Assembly (NCBI RefSeq): GCF_029222925.1
Contig: NZ_JARHUI010000003.1
Coordinates: 293,721 to 357,720, forward strand
Direction: 5' to 3'
Length of the DNA stretch: 64,000 nucleotides
Origin: Algoriphagus sp. CAU 1675
GTDB lineage: Bacteria; Bacteroidota; Bacteroidia; Cytophagales; Cyclobacteriaceae
A model generated the notes under the pieces. That model was given only the letters and a program-made list of their open reading frames with translations. It did no database searches and was not told where the DNA came from. The position numbers and the translations under genes are program-made. Of this stretch, positions 32,864 to 41,245 are shown in pieces. The first letter of the stretch is position 1, and each line of letters opens with the position of its first letter.

Positions 32864-33763
32864 TTATATGCTGAACGGCTTATCAGCAATCTTAGTTCCA
32901 AATTTAAAATTAGGCTTTTTACTTTTAAGAATTGCCGAAGCAAGAAAAATAACTCCTGATACCGATACCATCATCCCTGCAATCGAAGAGTCTAGCCAAT
33001 AGGCAAAATAGTATCCTATAATTGAAATGATAACTCCCAAGCCTGCCGTGATTTTAATCAAGGGGATTAATTTTTTGGTCCATAGGAAGGCTGTGGCAGG
33101 AGGGACCACCAACAAAGCAACCACCAGAATTGCTCCAACAGCTTCAAAGCTACTTACAGTGGTATAAGAAACCATGCTCATTAGGGCCAAATTAATAGCT
33201 CCTGCCGGTAATCCTATAACCAGACTGAAACCTTCGTCGAAGCTTGTAAGACTCAATTCTTTGAACAAGGAAACAATAAAGCCTAAAACCAAAATCAAAT
33301 TTAAAACAGCAAGCCAGGTGATTCTAGGACCGAGGTTCATGCCTGAGCCGGTAATCCAAAGGTCGATAGGTAAGTAGGCGATTTCTCCATAAAGAACACA
33401 TTCCTGGTCCAAATCAACCTTATAGGCCAATACATTGATCAGAATGATTCCAATGGCGAAGAGTAGGGTAAAGGTGATTCCTATGGAGGCATCCAACTGG
33501 ACTTTTGCTTTTTTTCGGAACCAGTCGATCATTAAAGTTGCCAAAATCCCAAGAATCCCAGCACCAATAATTACCTCAAGTCCTCTTTGGCTTCCAGAAA
33601 TGAAGAATCCAATTACAATTCCCGGTAGGACTGCATGGGAAATTGCATCTCCCGTCATGGACATTTTTCGCAGCATCATAAAGACACCTAAAAGACCACA
33701 GGAAATGGCGATTAGGGATGCTGTTGAAATTATCAGAAATGCGTTGGGATCAAAGCTCATCAT
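32864..33763 (-). CDS. Metal ABC transporter permease (Mn/Zn type)
   Basis: 299 residues with eight or nine hydrophobic helices of the ABC-3 permease family. The conserved S-M-T-G-D-A-I-S-H-A-V-L-P-G segment lies near residues 34-47, and V-G-A-I-L-V-V-A-L-L-V-V-P-P-A-T-A at about 205-220. It transports manganese, zinc or iron inward with the ATPase and solute-binding protein encoded upstream. Its start overlaps the preceding permease gene by 14 nt. Two different permease genes in one operon suggest a heterodimeric channel. Confidence 0.9.
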   Translation of the reverse strand: MMSFDPNAFLIISTASLIAISCGLLGVFMMLRKMSMTGDAISHAVLPGIVIGFFISGSQRGLEVIIGAGILGILATLMIDWFRKKAKVQLDASIGITFTLLFAIGIILINVLAYKVDLDQECVLYGEIAYLPIDLWITGSGMNLGPRITWLAVLNLILVLGFIVSLFKELSLTSFDEGFSLVIGLPAGAINLALMSMVSYTTVSSFEAVGAILVVALLVVPPATAFLWTKKLIPLIKITAGLGVIISIIGYYFAYWLDSSIAGMMVSVSGVIFLASAILKSKKPNFKFGTKIADKPFSI

Positions 33764-35042
33764 GGTCTCTTGGGATGGTTTCTTGGTGTGGATCCAGTTT
33801 GGGAAAGTTTAATCGATTTTCAAGCAAATCCTCCAATTCCGGAGTTAGGATATGCTCCAGCTTTTCAGCAGAGTCATGTACATGATCGGGGGCAATATTC
33901 ATGTATTCATTCAGGTATAATTCCCAAAGCCGGTGAAGCCTTACAACTCTTTTTGCAGCAGATTTTCCTTTAATCGATAATGATATAACATTCTGATTTT
34001 TAATAATTAATTGATCTTCATATAAACTTTTTATAGAGTTGATACTTTCTTGGGTTTGATACGGAAAGGCTTCATAGATTTCTTCTATGGTCAGGCTTTC
34101 TTTCCCCTCCTCCAAAGCTTTATAAAGTGTTTTCAGGATGTGTTCTCTATGGCTTTTTCTCAGGTATCGGTTTCTGGCCACCATTTTGAATACTACACCT
34201 TTCTTGGGAGCAAATAGGAATGAAATCAATGCAACAGTTGATAGACAGACCACTACCCAAGGACCTGTGGGCATTTGGGGAAACACGAATGAAATATAGG
34301 TGCCAATAATCCCGGAAATTACAGCGAACAATGCCGCTAAAATCAATAATGGTCCAAGCTTGTCCGTCCAAAATCGAGCGGCTGCCCCGGGAGTAATCAA
34401 TAATGCCGCCATTAAGACAACTCCAATTGCCTGAATTCCTATTACCACAGATAAAATCATCAATACATTGAATACCAATCGGATGGTACCCATAGGATAT
34501 CCAATCGCTTTGCCATAATCCGGGTTAAAAACCAAAAGGCTGAATTCCTTTTGAAAAAGTGAAAGACAAATAATTATTAGAACTGCCAATCCTCCATAAA
34601 TCAATAAGTCTTCCTCAAGGATTGCGATTGCATTCCCAAAAATAAATTGGTTCAAACCAGCCATTTCTGGGTTACCGGTTTTCTGGATAACGGTAAGCAG
34701 AACGATTCCAAATCCAAAAAAAACAGAAAGCATGGCAGCAATGATAGTATCCTCACTGAGCTTGGTATTAGTTCTCAGCCAGGAAGTCAAAAACGTAGCA
34801 AGTGCTCCAGAAACAAAAGCACCAGTCACGATGTATGCAGGGTCTTTTTGTCCTGCTAAAATAAATCCAAGGCAAATTCCAGGGAGTACAGCATGGGAAA
34901 TGGCATCACCGATCAAAGCTTTTTTGTCCAAAAAGCTGAAGGTTCCCACATAAGCCGCCCCTATTCCCAAAAGAGTAATTCCCAATACCACAAATGCAAT
35001 GGAAGGGTCCTGAAAGGTGAAGAAGTATACAAAATCGTTCAT
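33750..35042 (-). CDS. Metal ABC permease fused to a DtxR/MntR-like C-terminal domain
   Basis: 430 residues. The first 285 form an ABC-3 permease (K-A-L-I-G-D-A-I-S-H-A-V-L-P-G, A-L-L-I-T-P-G-A-A-A). The remaining 145 are soluble and homologous to iron/manganese-dependent repressors: a winged-helix-like part (L-T-I-E-E-I-Y-E-A-F) and a dimerisation/metal part (V-R-L-H-R-L-W-E-L-Y, then D-S-A-E-K-L-E-H, then F-P-K-L-D-P-H). The same H-R-L-W-E and F-P-K-F-D-P-H phrases occur in the separate MntR of this operon, suggesting a transporter with a built-in cytosolic metal sensor. It follows the ATPase gene by 1 nt. Confidence 0.88.
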   Translation of the reverse strand: MNDFVYFFTFQDPSIAFVVLGITLLGIGAAYVGTFSFLDKKALIGDAISHAVLPGICLGFILAGQKDPAYIVTGAFVSGALATFLTSWLRTNTKLSEDTIIAAMLSVFFGFGIVLLTVIQKTGNPEMAGLNQFIFGNAIAILEEDLLIYGGLAVLIIICLSLFQKEFSLLVFNPDYGKAIGYPMGTIRLVFNVLMILSVVIGIQAIGVVLMAALLITPGAAARFWTDKLGPLLILAALFAVISGIIGTYISFVFPQMPTGPWVVVCLSTVALISFLFAPKKGVVFKMVARNRYLRKSHREHILKTLYKALEEGKESLTIEEIYEAFPYQTQESINSIKSLYEDQLIIKNQNVISLSIKGKSAAKRVVRLHRLWELYLNEYMNIAPDHVHDSAEKLEHILTPELEDLLENRLNFPKLDPHQETIPRDHDEL

Positions 35043-35043
35043 C

Positions 35044-35832
35044 TTAACTCTTTAATGGATTAAAGTCAGTCTGTCGGATCAATTCCGAAACCTTGGAAAG
35101 GAGGTTTAGTTTTCCCCCATACGTTTTTCTCAAAAGTTCTTCTGTTGCAACTTCATTTTTGGGACCGGAAGCGACCAAATGCAAATTGAGCATGATTAAC
35201 CAATCGAAGTAGTTCATTGCTGAGTGGATATCATGGTGAACCACTACAATGGTTTTGCCCTCCTGGGTCATTTCCTTGAGTAATTGAAAAATGGCAGTTT
35301 CTGTAGCCATGTCCACTCCAGCAAAAGGTTCATCCATTAAATAAAGATCCGCTTCTTGAGCAAGCGCTCTTGCAATAAACACCCGTTGCTGCTGTCCCCC
35401 TGAAAGCTCTGAAATTTGCCGATTGAAAAAGGCTTGCATTCCTACTTTTTCTAGACATTCCATTGAAAGTTCCTTTTCCTTCTTACCGGGTCGCTTAAAA
35501 AGCCCCAACTTTCCATAGGTGCCCATCAAAACCACGTCCAGTACAGAAGCGGGAAAATTCCAGTCTACCGACTCCCTTTGGGGCACATAACTGATTTTGC
35601 TTCGGACTGAATTGAGTTCTTTTCCAAAAATCAATATATGTCCGCTAGTAGGAGGGACGAGACCCATTACAGACTTTATCAGCGTAGATTTTCCAGCACC
35701 ATTTGGTCCTAATACACCAATCAGTTGTCCTGGCGGTAAACTCAGATCCACATTCCATAAAACTGGACTTTGGTCATAGCTGACGGTGAGATCATGAATT
35801 TCTAAAATAGGATTGGCTACTTGTGTTATCAT
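35044..35832 (-). CDS. Metal ABC transporter ATPase (Mn/Zn type)
   Basis: 262 residues. Walker A is at about 41-48 (G-P-N-G-A-G-K-S-T), with Q-loop V-P-Q-R, signature L-S-G-G-Q-Q-Q-R, Walker B L-Y-L-M-D-E-P, and H-loop V-V-H-H-D. Together with the two permeases and solute-binding protein it powers uptake of Mn, Zn or Fe. The H-H-D-I-H-S motif after Walker B is typical of this transporter subfamily. The start overlaps the solute-binding protein gene by 4 nt. Confidence 0.92.
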   Translation of the reverse strand: MITQVANPILEIHDLTVSYDQSPVLWNVDLSLPPGQLIGVLGPNGAGKSTLIKSVMGLVPPTSGHILIFGKELNSVRSKISYVPQRESVDWNFPASVLDVVLMGTYGKLGLFKRPGKKEKELSMECLEKVGMQAFFNRQISELSGGQQQRVFIARALAQEADLYLMDEPFAGVDMATETAIFQLLKEMTQEGKTIVVVHHDIHSAMNYFDWLIMLNLHLVASGPKNEVATEELLRKTYGGKLNLLSKVSELIRQTDFNPLKS

Positions 35833-36746
35833 GGTTTGAGGTTTTGGAAGATGGTTTGGATGTTGGTTCTCACCATTCCGATATAGGTTCCGGCTGGGGT
35901 TCCTTTTTGGTCCAAACTGTCAGTGAAAAGAGGACCTGCTAATTTGATTTCATTACCCTGATTTTTACAGCCTGCAACAACGGCTTCAATGGCTTTTGGG
36001 GAAATGGTTTGTTCTGCAAAGACAGCTTTGATTTTTCTATCCACAATCAGTTGAACCAATCCTGTCAAGTCTCTTAGACCTGGCTCACTTAAGGTGGAAA
36101 GACCTTGTAAACCCTGGACTTCAAAATCATAAGCCTTTCCAAAATAGGCGAAAGCATCATGGGCCGTGATCAAGGCTTGATTTGTTGACCTGAGTTCATT
36201 GACTTTGGTTCGAATTTCAGAATCGAGTGCAAGCAATTCATTTGAGTATTTTTCAGAATTGGTTTCTATAGTTGAACAGAATTCAGGTTTCCATTTAATC
36301 AATTCTTTGGCAGCATGTTTTAGGCATATTGACCAAAGTTTAACATCAAACCAAATATGCGGATCGACGCTGTGGGCCTCTGGTCCTGAGCTAATTAAAT
36401 ATTCTTTTGAGAGGTTTTCTGATACATTGATAAGATTTTGACTGTACTTCAACTTTTCAAAAATCTCAGTCATCTTCCCTTCTAAAAACAAACCATGGTA
36501 AACCACTAAGTCTGCATTCTGCAATAAATCCAAATCCCTAACAGATGCTTTATATAAATGAGGGTCAACGCCTGCCGGCATTAAAGCCACAACTTCTGCT
36601 TGATCACCAACCAAATTTTTGATTCCATCCGCCAGAATACTGGTCGTGGCTACGATCCGTGGTTTTTCACGAGTGTCGTGGCCTTCAAATTTGCAGGAGG
36701 AAAGAAGGAGGGGAGGGAGGATAAGGATAAAATAAAGAAATTTCAT
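35829..36746 (-). CDS. Metal ABC transporter solute-binding lipoprotein (Mn/Zn type)
   Basis: 305 residues with a lipoprotein signal (L-L-L-S-S-C-K at about 14-20). Ligand-bearing segments of cluster A-I binding proteins are present: G-V-D-P-H-L-Y, V-D-P-H-I-W-F-D, A-H-D-A-F-A-Y-F and F-A-E-Q-T-I-S-P. There is no His-rich loop of the kind found in ZnuA, which, with the MntR neighbour, favours manganese over zinc. It captures the metal in the periplasm for the downstream permeases. The start overlaps the repressor gene by 4 nt. Confidence 0.9.
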   Translation of the reverse strand: MKFLYFILILPPLLLSSCKFEGHDTREKPRIVATTSILADGIKNLVGDQAEVVALMPAGVDPHLYKASVRDLDLLQNADLVVYHGLFLEGKMTEIFEKLKYSQNLINVSENLSKEYLISSGPEAHSVDPHIWFDVKLWSICLKHAAKELIKWKPEFCSTIETNSEKYSNELLALDSEIRTKVNELRSTNQALITAHDAFAYFGKAYDFEVQGLQGLSTLSEPGLRDLTGLVQLIVDRKIKAVFAEQTISPKAIEAVVAGCKNQGNEIKLAGPLFTDSLDQKGTPAGTYIGMVRTNIQTIFQNLKP

Positions 36747-37405
36747 GATTGCAGAACCAAAATGTTTCCAGCGACATCCTTTGACATGAATAGGGTTTTC
36801 TTCTGATCCACCAGAATTTCAAGTGAACCGTCAAACTCTACCTTGTCCAATACTTTTATTCTAGCTCCTATATATGCTCCCACTTTATCCAAGTACCTAA
36901 GAAATGCAGCAGAACTGTCTTTCACTGCCACTATTTGACCGGTTTGGTCAATTTCCATTTCATTTAGCGCTACTCTTGGTCTGGCTCTTACATCACCAAA
37001 TTCATCAGGAATAGGGTCTCCGTGTGGATCAAACTTGGGGAAGTTAAGGTATGCGTCAAGTCTTTGTATTAATAGAGGCGATTGTATATGTTCCAACTCC
37101 TCTGCAACCTCATGCACTTCGTCCCAGGCGAATTGAAGCTTTTCAACCAAGAAAACTTCCCAAAGCCTGTGTTTCCTTATAGTCTGAAGAGCTCTTCTTT
37201 TACCGTCTTCAGTGATATTAACTCCATAATATTTCCGGTATTGTATGACTTCTTTTTCTCCCAATTTTCGGATCATATCACTAACCGAAGCAGGTTTTGT
37301 TTTCATTTCTGCTGCTATGTCATTGGTAGAAACTGATTTTTTACCACCATCGGATAGGTGGTAAATGGCCTTCAAATAATTTTCTTCTGCTGTCGTCAAT
37401 TCCAT
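36743..37405 (-). CDS. DtxR/MntR-family metal-dependent repressor
   Basis: 220 residues from the ATG at 37405 (M-E-L-T-T-A-E-E-N-Y-L). The frame extends to a TTG at 37426, but that lies inside the -7 box. The winged helix (T-K-P-A-S-V-S-D-M-I-R-K-L) is followed by the metal-binding dimerisation domain (R-L-W-E-V-F-L, E-V-A-E-E-L-E-H, D-P-H-G-D-P-I-P) and a FeoA/SH3-like C-terminal domain (about 150-220). It heads the uptake operon and presumably represses it when the metal is plentiful, via the AT-rich palindrome at 37425-37442. Confidence 0.9.
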   Translation of the reverse strand: MELTTAEENYLKAIYHLSDGGKKSVSTNDIAAEMKTKPASVSDMIRKLGEKEVIQYRKYYGVNITEDGKRRALQTIRKHRLWEVFLVEKLQFAWDEVHEVAEELEHIQSPLLIQRLDAYLNFPKFDPHGDPIPDEFGDVRARPRVALNEMEIDQTGQIVAVKDSSAAFLRYLDKVGAYIGARIKVLDKVEFDGSLEILVDQKKTLFMSKDVAGNILVLQS

Positions 37406-37423
37406 TTTTAAATCATTATAGGG

Positions 37424-37442
37424 CAAATATAAAAATATATTT
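37424..37442 (-). promoter_or_regulatory. mntR promoter -7 box with overlapping palindrome
   Basis: TATATTTG on the minus strand (37424-37431) is a perfect TAnnTTTG box. AAATATA-N4-TATATTT (37425-37442) is a perfect dyad overlapping it and is the probable repressor site. The rest of 37443-37723 is AT-rich, with nothing else I can support. Confidence 0.55.
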
Positions 37443-37723
37443 AGGAATGGCTAAAAAATAATTCAATAGAAACTAAAACAGGTGTGGATAACTAGAATTT
37501 TGATGTGTCCTCGTGTTTAGGGTTGACTAAAAATAAATTTAGATATCAAAACAAATATTCTTAAAGTACTGATGTTAAAGTATTTGTATGTTTAATTTTC
37601 ATTGTAAGGAAAGAGGTTTTTGAAAAAAAGGATTGTTGAAGCCGGTTTCCTAAAGCGGAAAATGAGTGTTCGTTTTGGCAAAAAGGTGGATAAAATCCAC
37701 ACTTAATCACATGGAAAAATTGA

Positions 37724-38857
37724 TTAAGAAAGGATTTTGGAGATAAGATTCAGGAATTCAGATTCTTGGGTTTTCCACAGGATAGAATCATCAGGCTTGT
37801 GGATAAAGTAGGTTTTGGCCAATGCCTTTTTAAATTGTTCCGAAGCAGTTTGAGGATTTAAAAAATCTACTTCTGTACCCCCTCCAAATTCATCTAAAAA
37901 TTTATTCCAATTCTCATTGGAGTTGATCAAAACCGGTACACCCAAAGCAGCTGCTTCAAAAAGTTTGGTAGGCATTTTAGGAGAGATTTCCGGTTGGAGT
38001 TTATAGGGTAACAAGGCAAACTCTGCCCTTTGCATTTCTTCCATTATCTGGGAATGTGAGACAGGGTTTTGATCAATTCTCAATTGAATTTCCGGGAATT
38101 GGCTAGCCAGTTTTTTAAGGCCTTCGAAGAAAGACGGTATTGGAACCTGGCCAATAATGATAAGTTTGCTTTCCTTGAATTCATCCAAAAGGTTTAAAAA
38201 CCAATTTATGGCGTCTATCACCCCATACGCCGGAGTTATAGTACCGGATAGTAAGAAGGTATATCTCCTTTTTAAGGGAAATTTAAGTGGTGCTCTTGGG
38301 GTCATTTTTCCTGCGAAGGTATTTTCCAAAACCAGGCTTGGCTTTTTGTTTGGCATCTCGTTTTGATAACATTTTTCAGCCAAAATAAAATGGTCTATAC
38401 CTCTTGTTGATTCTGATTTTTGGATCAGTAGTTTTGCAAGCTTTTTCTTTAAAGGAGATAATTCCGGGTTTAGATTTAGATTTAATACGTAATTTTCTTG
38501 TACATCATATAATAGAAAATAGCCCAGTTTTTTTTTGAATAAACGGGCAATTGGCAATAATTCCCAAGTACAGCAAATCACAAGTTTGGGCCTTACCTCA
38601 TACAGGGTTTTTAAAAACCGGACCTGAGCCCATAGTCTATCCAATAAAGAATAGGAATGACTCATGGAATTAAAAAATCGAATTTTCGGATCTTTAGGGA
38701 CTCTTTTACTGGAAAAACCTATGATGTTTACCCGGTATTTATTTGTTTCACGCATTGAAAGCGCCAGCTTTTCATAAGCTCTGCTGTCGTGGATAGGCTT
38801 CAATACAGAAGCTATCAAAATTGGGACAAGAGAGGAATTAGCTGTTGTCTCACGCAT
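37724..38857 (-). CDS. Family-4-like glycosyltransferase
   Basis: 377 residues of GT-B fold. The N-terminal half has no signal peptide. The C-terminal Rossmann half carries L-L-S-G-T-I-T-P-A-Y-G-V, I-I-I-G-Q-V-P, and the donor-binding region M-P-T-K-L-F-E-A-A-A-L-G-V-P-V-L. These mark nucleotide-sugar-dependent glycosyltransferases of the GT1/GT4 group, involved in surface polysaccharide or lipid glycosylation. It is divergently arranged with dapD (20-nt gap) and shares no other pathway neighbour. Donor and acceptor are not predictable. Confidence 0.8.
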   Translation of the reverse strand: MRETTANSSLVPILIASVLKPIHDSRAYEKLALSMRETNKYRVNIIGFSSKRVPKDPKIRFFNSMSHSYSLLDRLWAQVRFLKTLYEVRPKLVICCTWELLPIARLFKKKLGYFLLYDVQENYVLNLNLNPELSPLKKKLAKLLIQKSESTRGIDHFILAEKCYQNEMPNKKPSLVLENTFAGKMTPRAPLKFPLKRRYTFLLSGTITPAYGVIDAINWFLNLLDEFKESKLIIIGQVPIPSFFEGLKKLASQFPEIQLRIDQNPVSHSQIMEEMQRAEFALLPYKLQPEISPKMPTKLFEAAALGVPVLINSNENWNKFLDEFGGGTEVDFLNPQTASEQFKKALAKTYFIHKPDDSILWKTQESEFLNLISKILS

Positions 38858-38877
38858 AAACGAAACTAACCAAAAAT

Positions 38878-39693
38878 ATGGAACTAAAAACGATCATTGA
38901 AAACGCCTGGGAAAACCGGGAGCTTCTAAAAGAAAAAGAGACTGAAATTGCAATCAAAACTGTCATTGACGATTTGGATGCCGGTCAAACCAGAGTTGCA
39001 GAACCACTGGAAGATGGAACATGGAAAGTCAATGACTGGGTGAAGAAAGCTGTTATTCTTTATTTTCCGATTCAAAAAATGCAGACTATTGAAGTGGGAC
39101 CATTTGAGTTTCATGATAAGATGGCGCTTAAAACCAATTATGCAAAGCAAGGAGTCCGAGTTGTTCCCCATGCAGTAGCTAGATACGGCGCACATTTGGC
39201 CTCCGGTGTGGTGATGATGCCTAGTTATGTTAATATCGGTGCTTATGTGGATAGTGGCACGATGGTTGATACCTGGGCTACTGTCGGTTCTTGTGCGCAA
39301 ATCGGCAAAAACGTTCATTTGAGTGGTGGTGTTGGAATCGGAGGGGTGTTGGAACCTGTACAGGCTGCTCCAGTAATTGTTGAAGACGGAGCATTTATTG
39401 GTTCCAGAGCAATTATTGTTGAAGGGGTAAGAATTGGAAAAGAAGCCGTGATCGGGGCAGGTGTTACATTGACAGCGAGTTCCAAGATTATCGATGTAAC
39501 CGGTGCTGAGCCTGTAGAATATAAGGGGTATGTTCCCCCAAGATCAGTTGTAATTCCTGGTTCACTTCCTAAGAATTTTGCAGCGGGAACTTATCATGTA
39601 CCCTGTGCATTGATAATTGGTCAGCGTAAAGCCTCTACGGATCTCAAGACTTCACTCAATGATGCGCTAAGAGAAAATAACGTAGCAGTCTAA
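38878..39693 (+). CDS. dapD: 2,3,4,5-tetrahydropyridine-2,6-dicarboxylate N-succinyltransferase
   Basis: 271 residues, the usual length. The N-terminal helical domain (L-K-T-I-I-E-N-A-W-E-N-R) precedes a left-handed beta helix of hexapeptide repeats (G-A-Y-V-D-S-G-T-M-V-D-T-W-A-T-V-G-S-C-A-Q-I-G) containing the conserved motif around G-G-V-G-I-G-G-V-L-E-P. It transfers a succinyl group from succinyl-CoA in lysine and meso-diaminopimelate synthesis, in the cytoplasm. A TPR lipoprotein gene follows after 10 nt, probably in the same transcript. Confidence 0.96.
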   Translation: MELKTIIENAWENRELLKEKETEIAIKTVIDDLDAGQTRVAEPLEDGTWKVNDWVKKAVILYFPIQKMQTIEVGPFEFHDKMALKTNYAKQGVRVVPHAVARYGAHLASGVVMMPSYVNIGAYVDSGTMVDTWATVGSCAQIGKNVHLSGGVGIGGVLEPVQAAPVIVEDGAFIGSRAIIVEGVRIGKEAVIGAGVTLTASSKIIDVTGAEPVEYKGYVPPRSVVIPGSLPKNFAAGTYHVPCALIIGQRKASTDLKTSLNDALRENNVAV

Positions 39694-39703
39694 ACCAACT
39701 AAA

Positions 39704-40306
39704 ATGAAAATGTTTATTCGAGCCGGTTATACTGTCCTTTTGGGTACAGTATTGCTGGCTTGTTCTAATTCAGGTCAAAATGCAGGGGATGCTCACTTCA
39801 ACAAAGGTGAATACTCAGAAGCAGTTGAAGTGTATTCTCAAAATTTGAAGTTTAATCCCAATGACGTGACCATGCTCTACAATAGAGGTAGGGCACATGA
39901 AGAGCAGGGGTCTTTTGACTCCGCCCAAGTGGATTTTGAAAAAGCGCTTGACCTAGATCCAAAAAATTTCCAAGTGCTTTTGAGCCTTTCCAATCTACAC
40001 TATTCTCAAAAGAATTTTGAAAAGGCATTTTTGTATGCCAATCGTGCCGAGGAAATCCCCGGAGCTCCTGCTCTGGCTTCCTTTATGAAAGCTAGGGCAC
40101 TGCATCAATTGGGTAATCCAGAAGATGCTTTAAAAGCTTATGAAAATGCCATCAAGCTCGATAAAGAGTTTGGCCAGGCTTATTTCAATCGGGGACTTCT
40201 CAAAATTGCATTGAAGAGAACCCGATCCGCTTGTGAGGATTTCCAATTGGCAAGTTCTCTAGATTATCCCGGGGCTTCGGATGCCCTGAAAAAATATTGC
40301 AAGTAA
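39704..40306 (+). CDS. TPR-repeat lipoprotein
   Basis: 200 residues. The signal peptide ends with lipobox V-L-L-A-C-S, giving an envelope lipoprotein. Four to five tetratricopeptide repeats follow (for example A-H-F-N-K-G-E-Y-S-E-A-V and A-L-K-A-Y-E-N-A-I-K-L-D), filling residues 30-190. TPRs provide protein-protein contacts; no partner is evident. It follows dapD by 10 nt and is closed by a strong terminator. Confidence 0.85.
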   Translation: MKMFIRAGYTVLLGTVLLACSNSGQNAGDAHFNKGEYSEAVEVYSQNLKFNPNDVTMLYNRGRAHEEQGSFDSAQVDFEKALDLDPKNFQVLLSLSNLHYSQKNFEKAFLYANRAEEIPGAPALASFMKARALHQLGNPEDALKAYENAIKLDKEFGQAYFNRGLLKIALKRTRSACEDFQLASSLDYPGASDALKKYCK

Positions 40307-40311
40307 TTACC

Positions 40312-40347
40312 AAAAAAGGCTGACTCTCAACAGAGTCAGCCTTTTTT
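40312..40347. terminator. Bidirectional intrinsic terminator
   Basis: A 16-bp perfect stem (core GGCTGACTCT) with a CAAC loop has A6 before it and T6 after it. It lies between the convergent TPR lipoprotein gene and the DnaJ-type zinc-finger gene; the stop of the latter (40346) overlaps the end of the stem. Confidence 0.9.
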
Positions 40348-41041
40348 AATGTTCGTGAGGCAATTCCTTGTGATTGCAGATTAACTCGCTGCTGATTTTT
40401 CCGCTTCCGCTGCAAGTCCTACATGCACTTAATTCCTTTAATGAACCGTTACACTCAGGGCAGGTCAATCTTCCTTTCCCAGAGCACCTCTCACACTCAA
40501 AGTATTCAATGATATTGAAGATATTTTTTTTGGTAATCATTCCGGTACCCGCACATCTACTACAGCCTATAATTCCTTTTGCTTTGCAATAATTACATTC
40601 TTGTTCAAGTTGCTGTTTACCTTGACAAGTACTGCAGGTTTCAAATCTGTACCCGTTCCTGTCACAAAGTTGACATGCCTGTATTTCTTTTAGGGGGCCC
40701 TCTAGTCTCTTTTCGAGTTCTTTGGCTCCTTCATAATTATCTCCATTGAATCCAGTCAATTCAAGGTATTTCTTTAAAAAATTTGAGCTGTTGTCGTATT
40801 GACCCAATTCAAAAAGTGTTTCTGCGAATAAATAAGGCATTTCTTCAGGAAGAGGAAGGCCGGAATCAATCAAATTCCTAAATATGGAATTTGCAGTTTC
40901 ATAATCCTTTCTTTCCATTGCAGCAGTTGCTCCTTTCATCCAACGATCAGTCTGGCCTAGATTCGGAAGAATTTGGGCCTCAAGGCTACCTCCTAATAGA
41001 AGGAATAGGATTAATAGTTTGAGAGTAGATTTGAAATTCAC
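40346..41041 (-). CDS. Exported protein with TPR-like helices and a DnaJ-type zinc-finger region
   Basis: 231 residues. A signal peptide ends near residue 22 (G-S-L-E-A-Q). Residues 35-110 are TPR-like (A-A-M-E-R-K-D-Y-E-T-A). The rest carries many C-x-x-C units (A-C-Q-L-C, C-S-T-C-Q-G, C-N-Y-C-K, C-S-R-C-A-G-T-G, C-E-R-C-S-G-K-G, C-R-T-C-S-G-S-G), as in the DnaJ Cys-rich domain, but there is no J domain. It may be a periplasmic chaperone or redox-sensitive scaffold; function is unknown. It converges on the TPR lipoprotein gene. Confidence 0.75.
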   Translation of the reverse strand: MNFKSTLKLLILFLLLGGSLEAQILPNLGQTDRWMKGATAAMERKDYETANSIFRNLIDSGLPLPEEMPYLFAETLFELGQYDNSSNFLKKYLELTGFNGDNYEGAKELEKRLEGPLKEIQACQLCDRNGYRFETCSTCQGKQQLEQECNYCKAKGIIGCSRCAGTGMITKKNIFNIIEYFECERCSGKGRLTCPECNGSLKELSACRTCSGSGKISSELICNHKELPHEH

Positions 41042-41245
41042 GTAGATATTTTATTACTAAACCAAATAAGCAACAAGTTTTGTCTTTGAAAAGTTAATTT
41101 TTACAAAGATCATATAGCTCGGGGTAAAAAGTGGATTTTTCATCTTGGATACTATGTTTTAATTCTCCCTTTGTCTATCAAATCAAAGTTTATTTTGATT
41201 TACCCATCATTGTTTTTTCGTAGTTTGGGTGATCAAATTTTTGCT

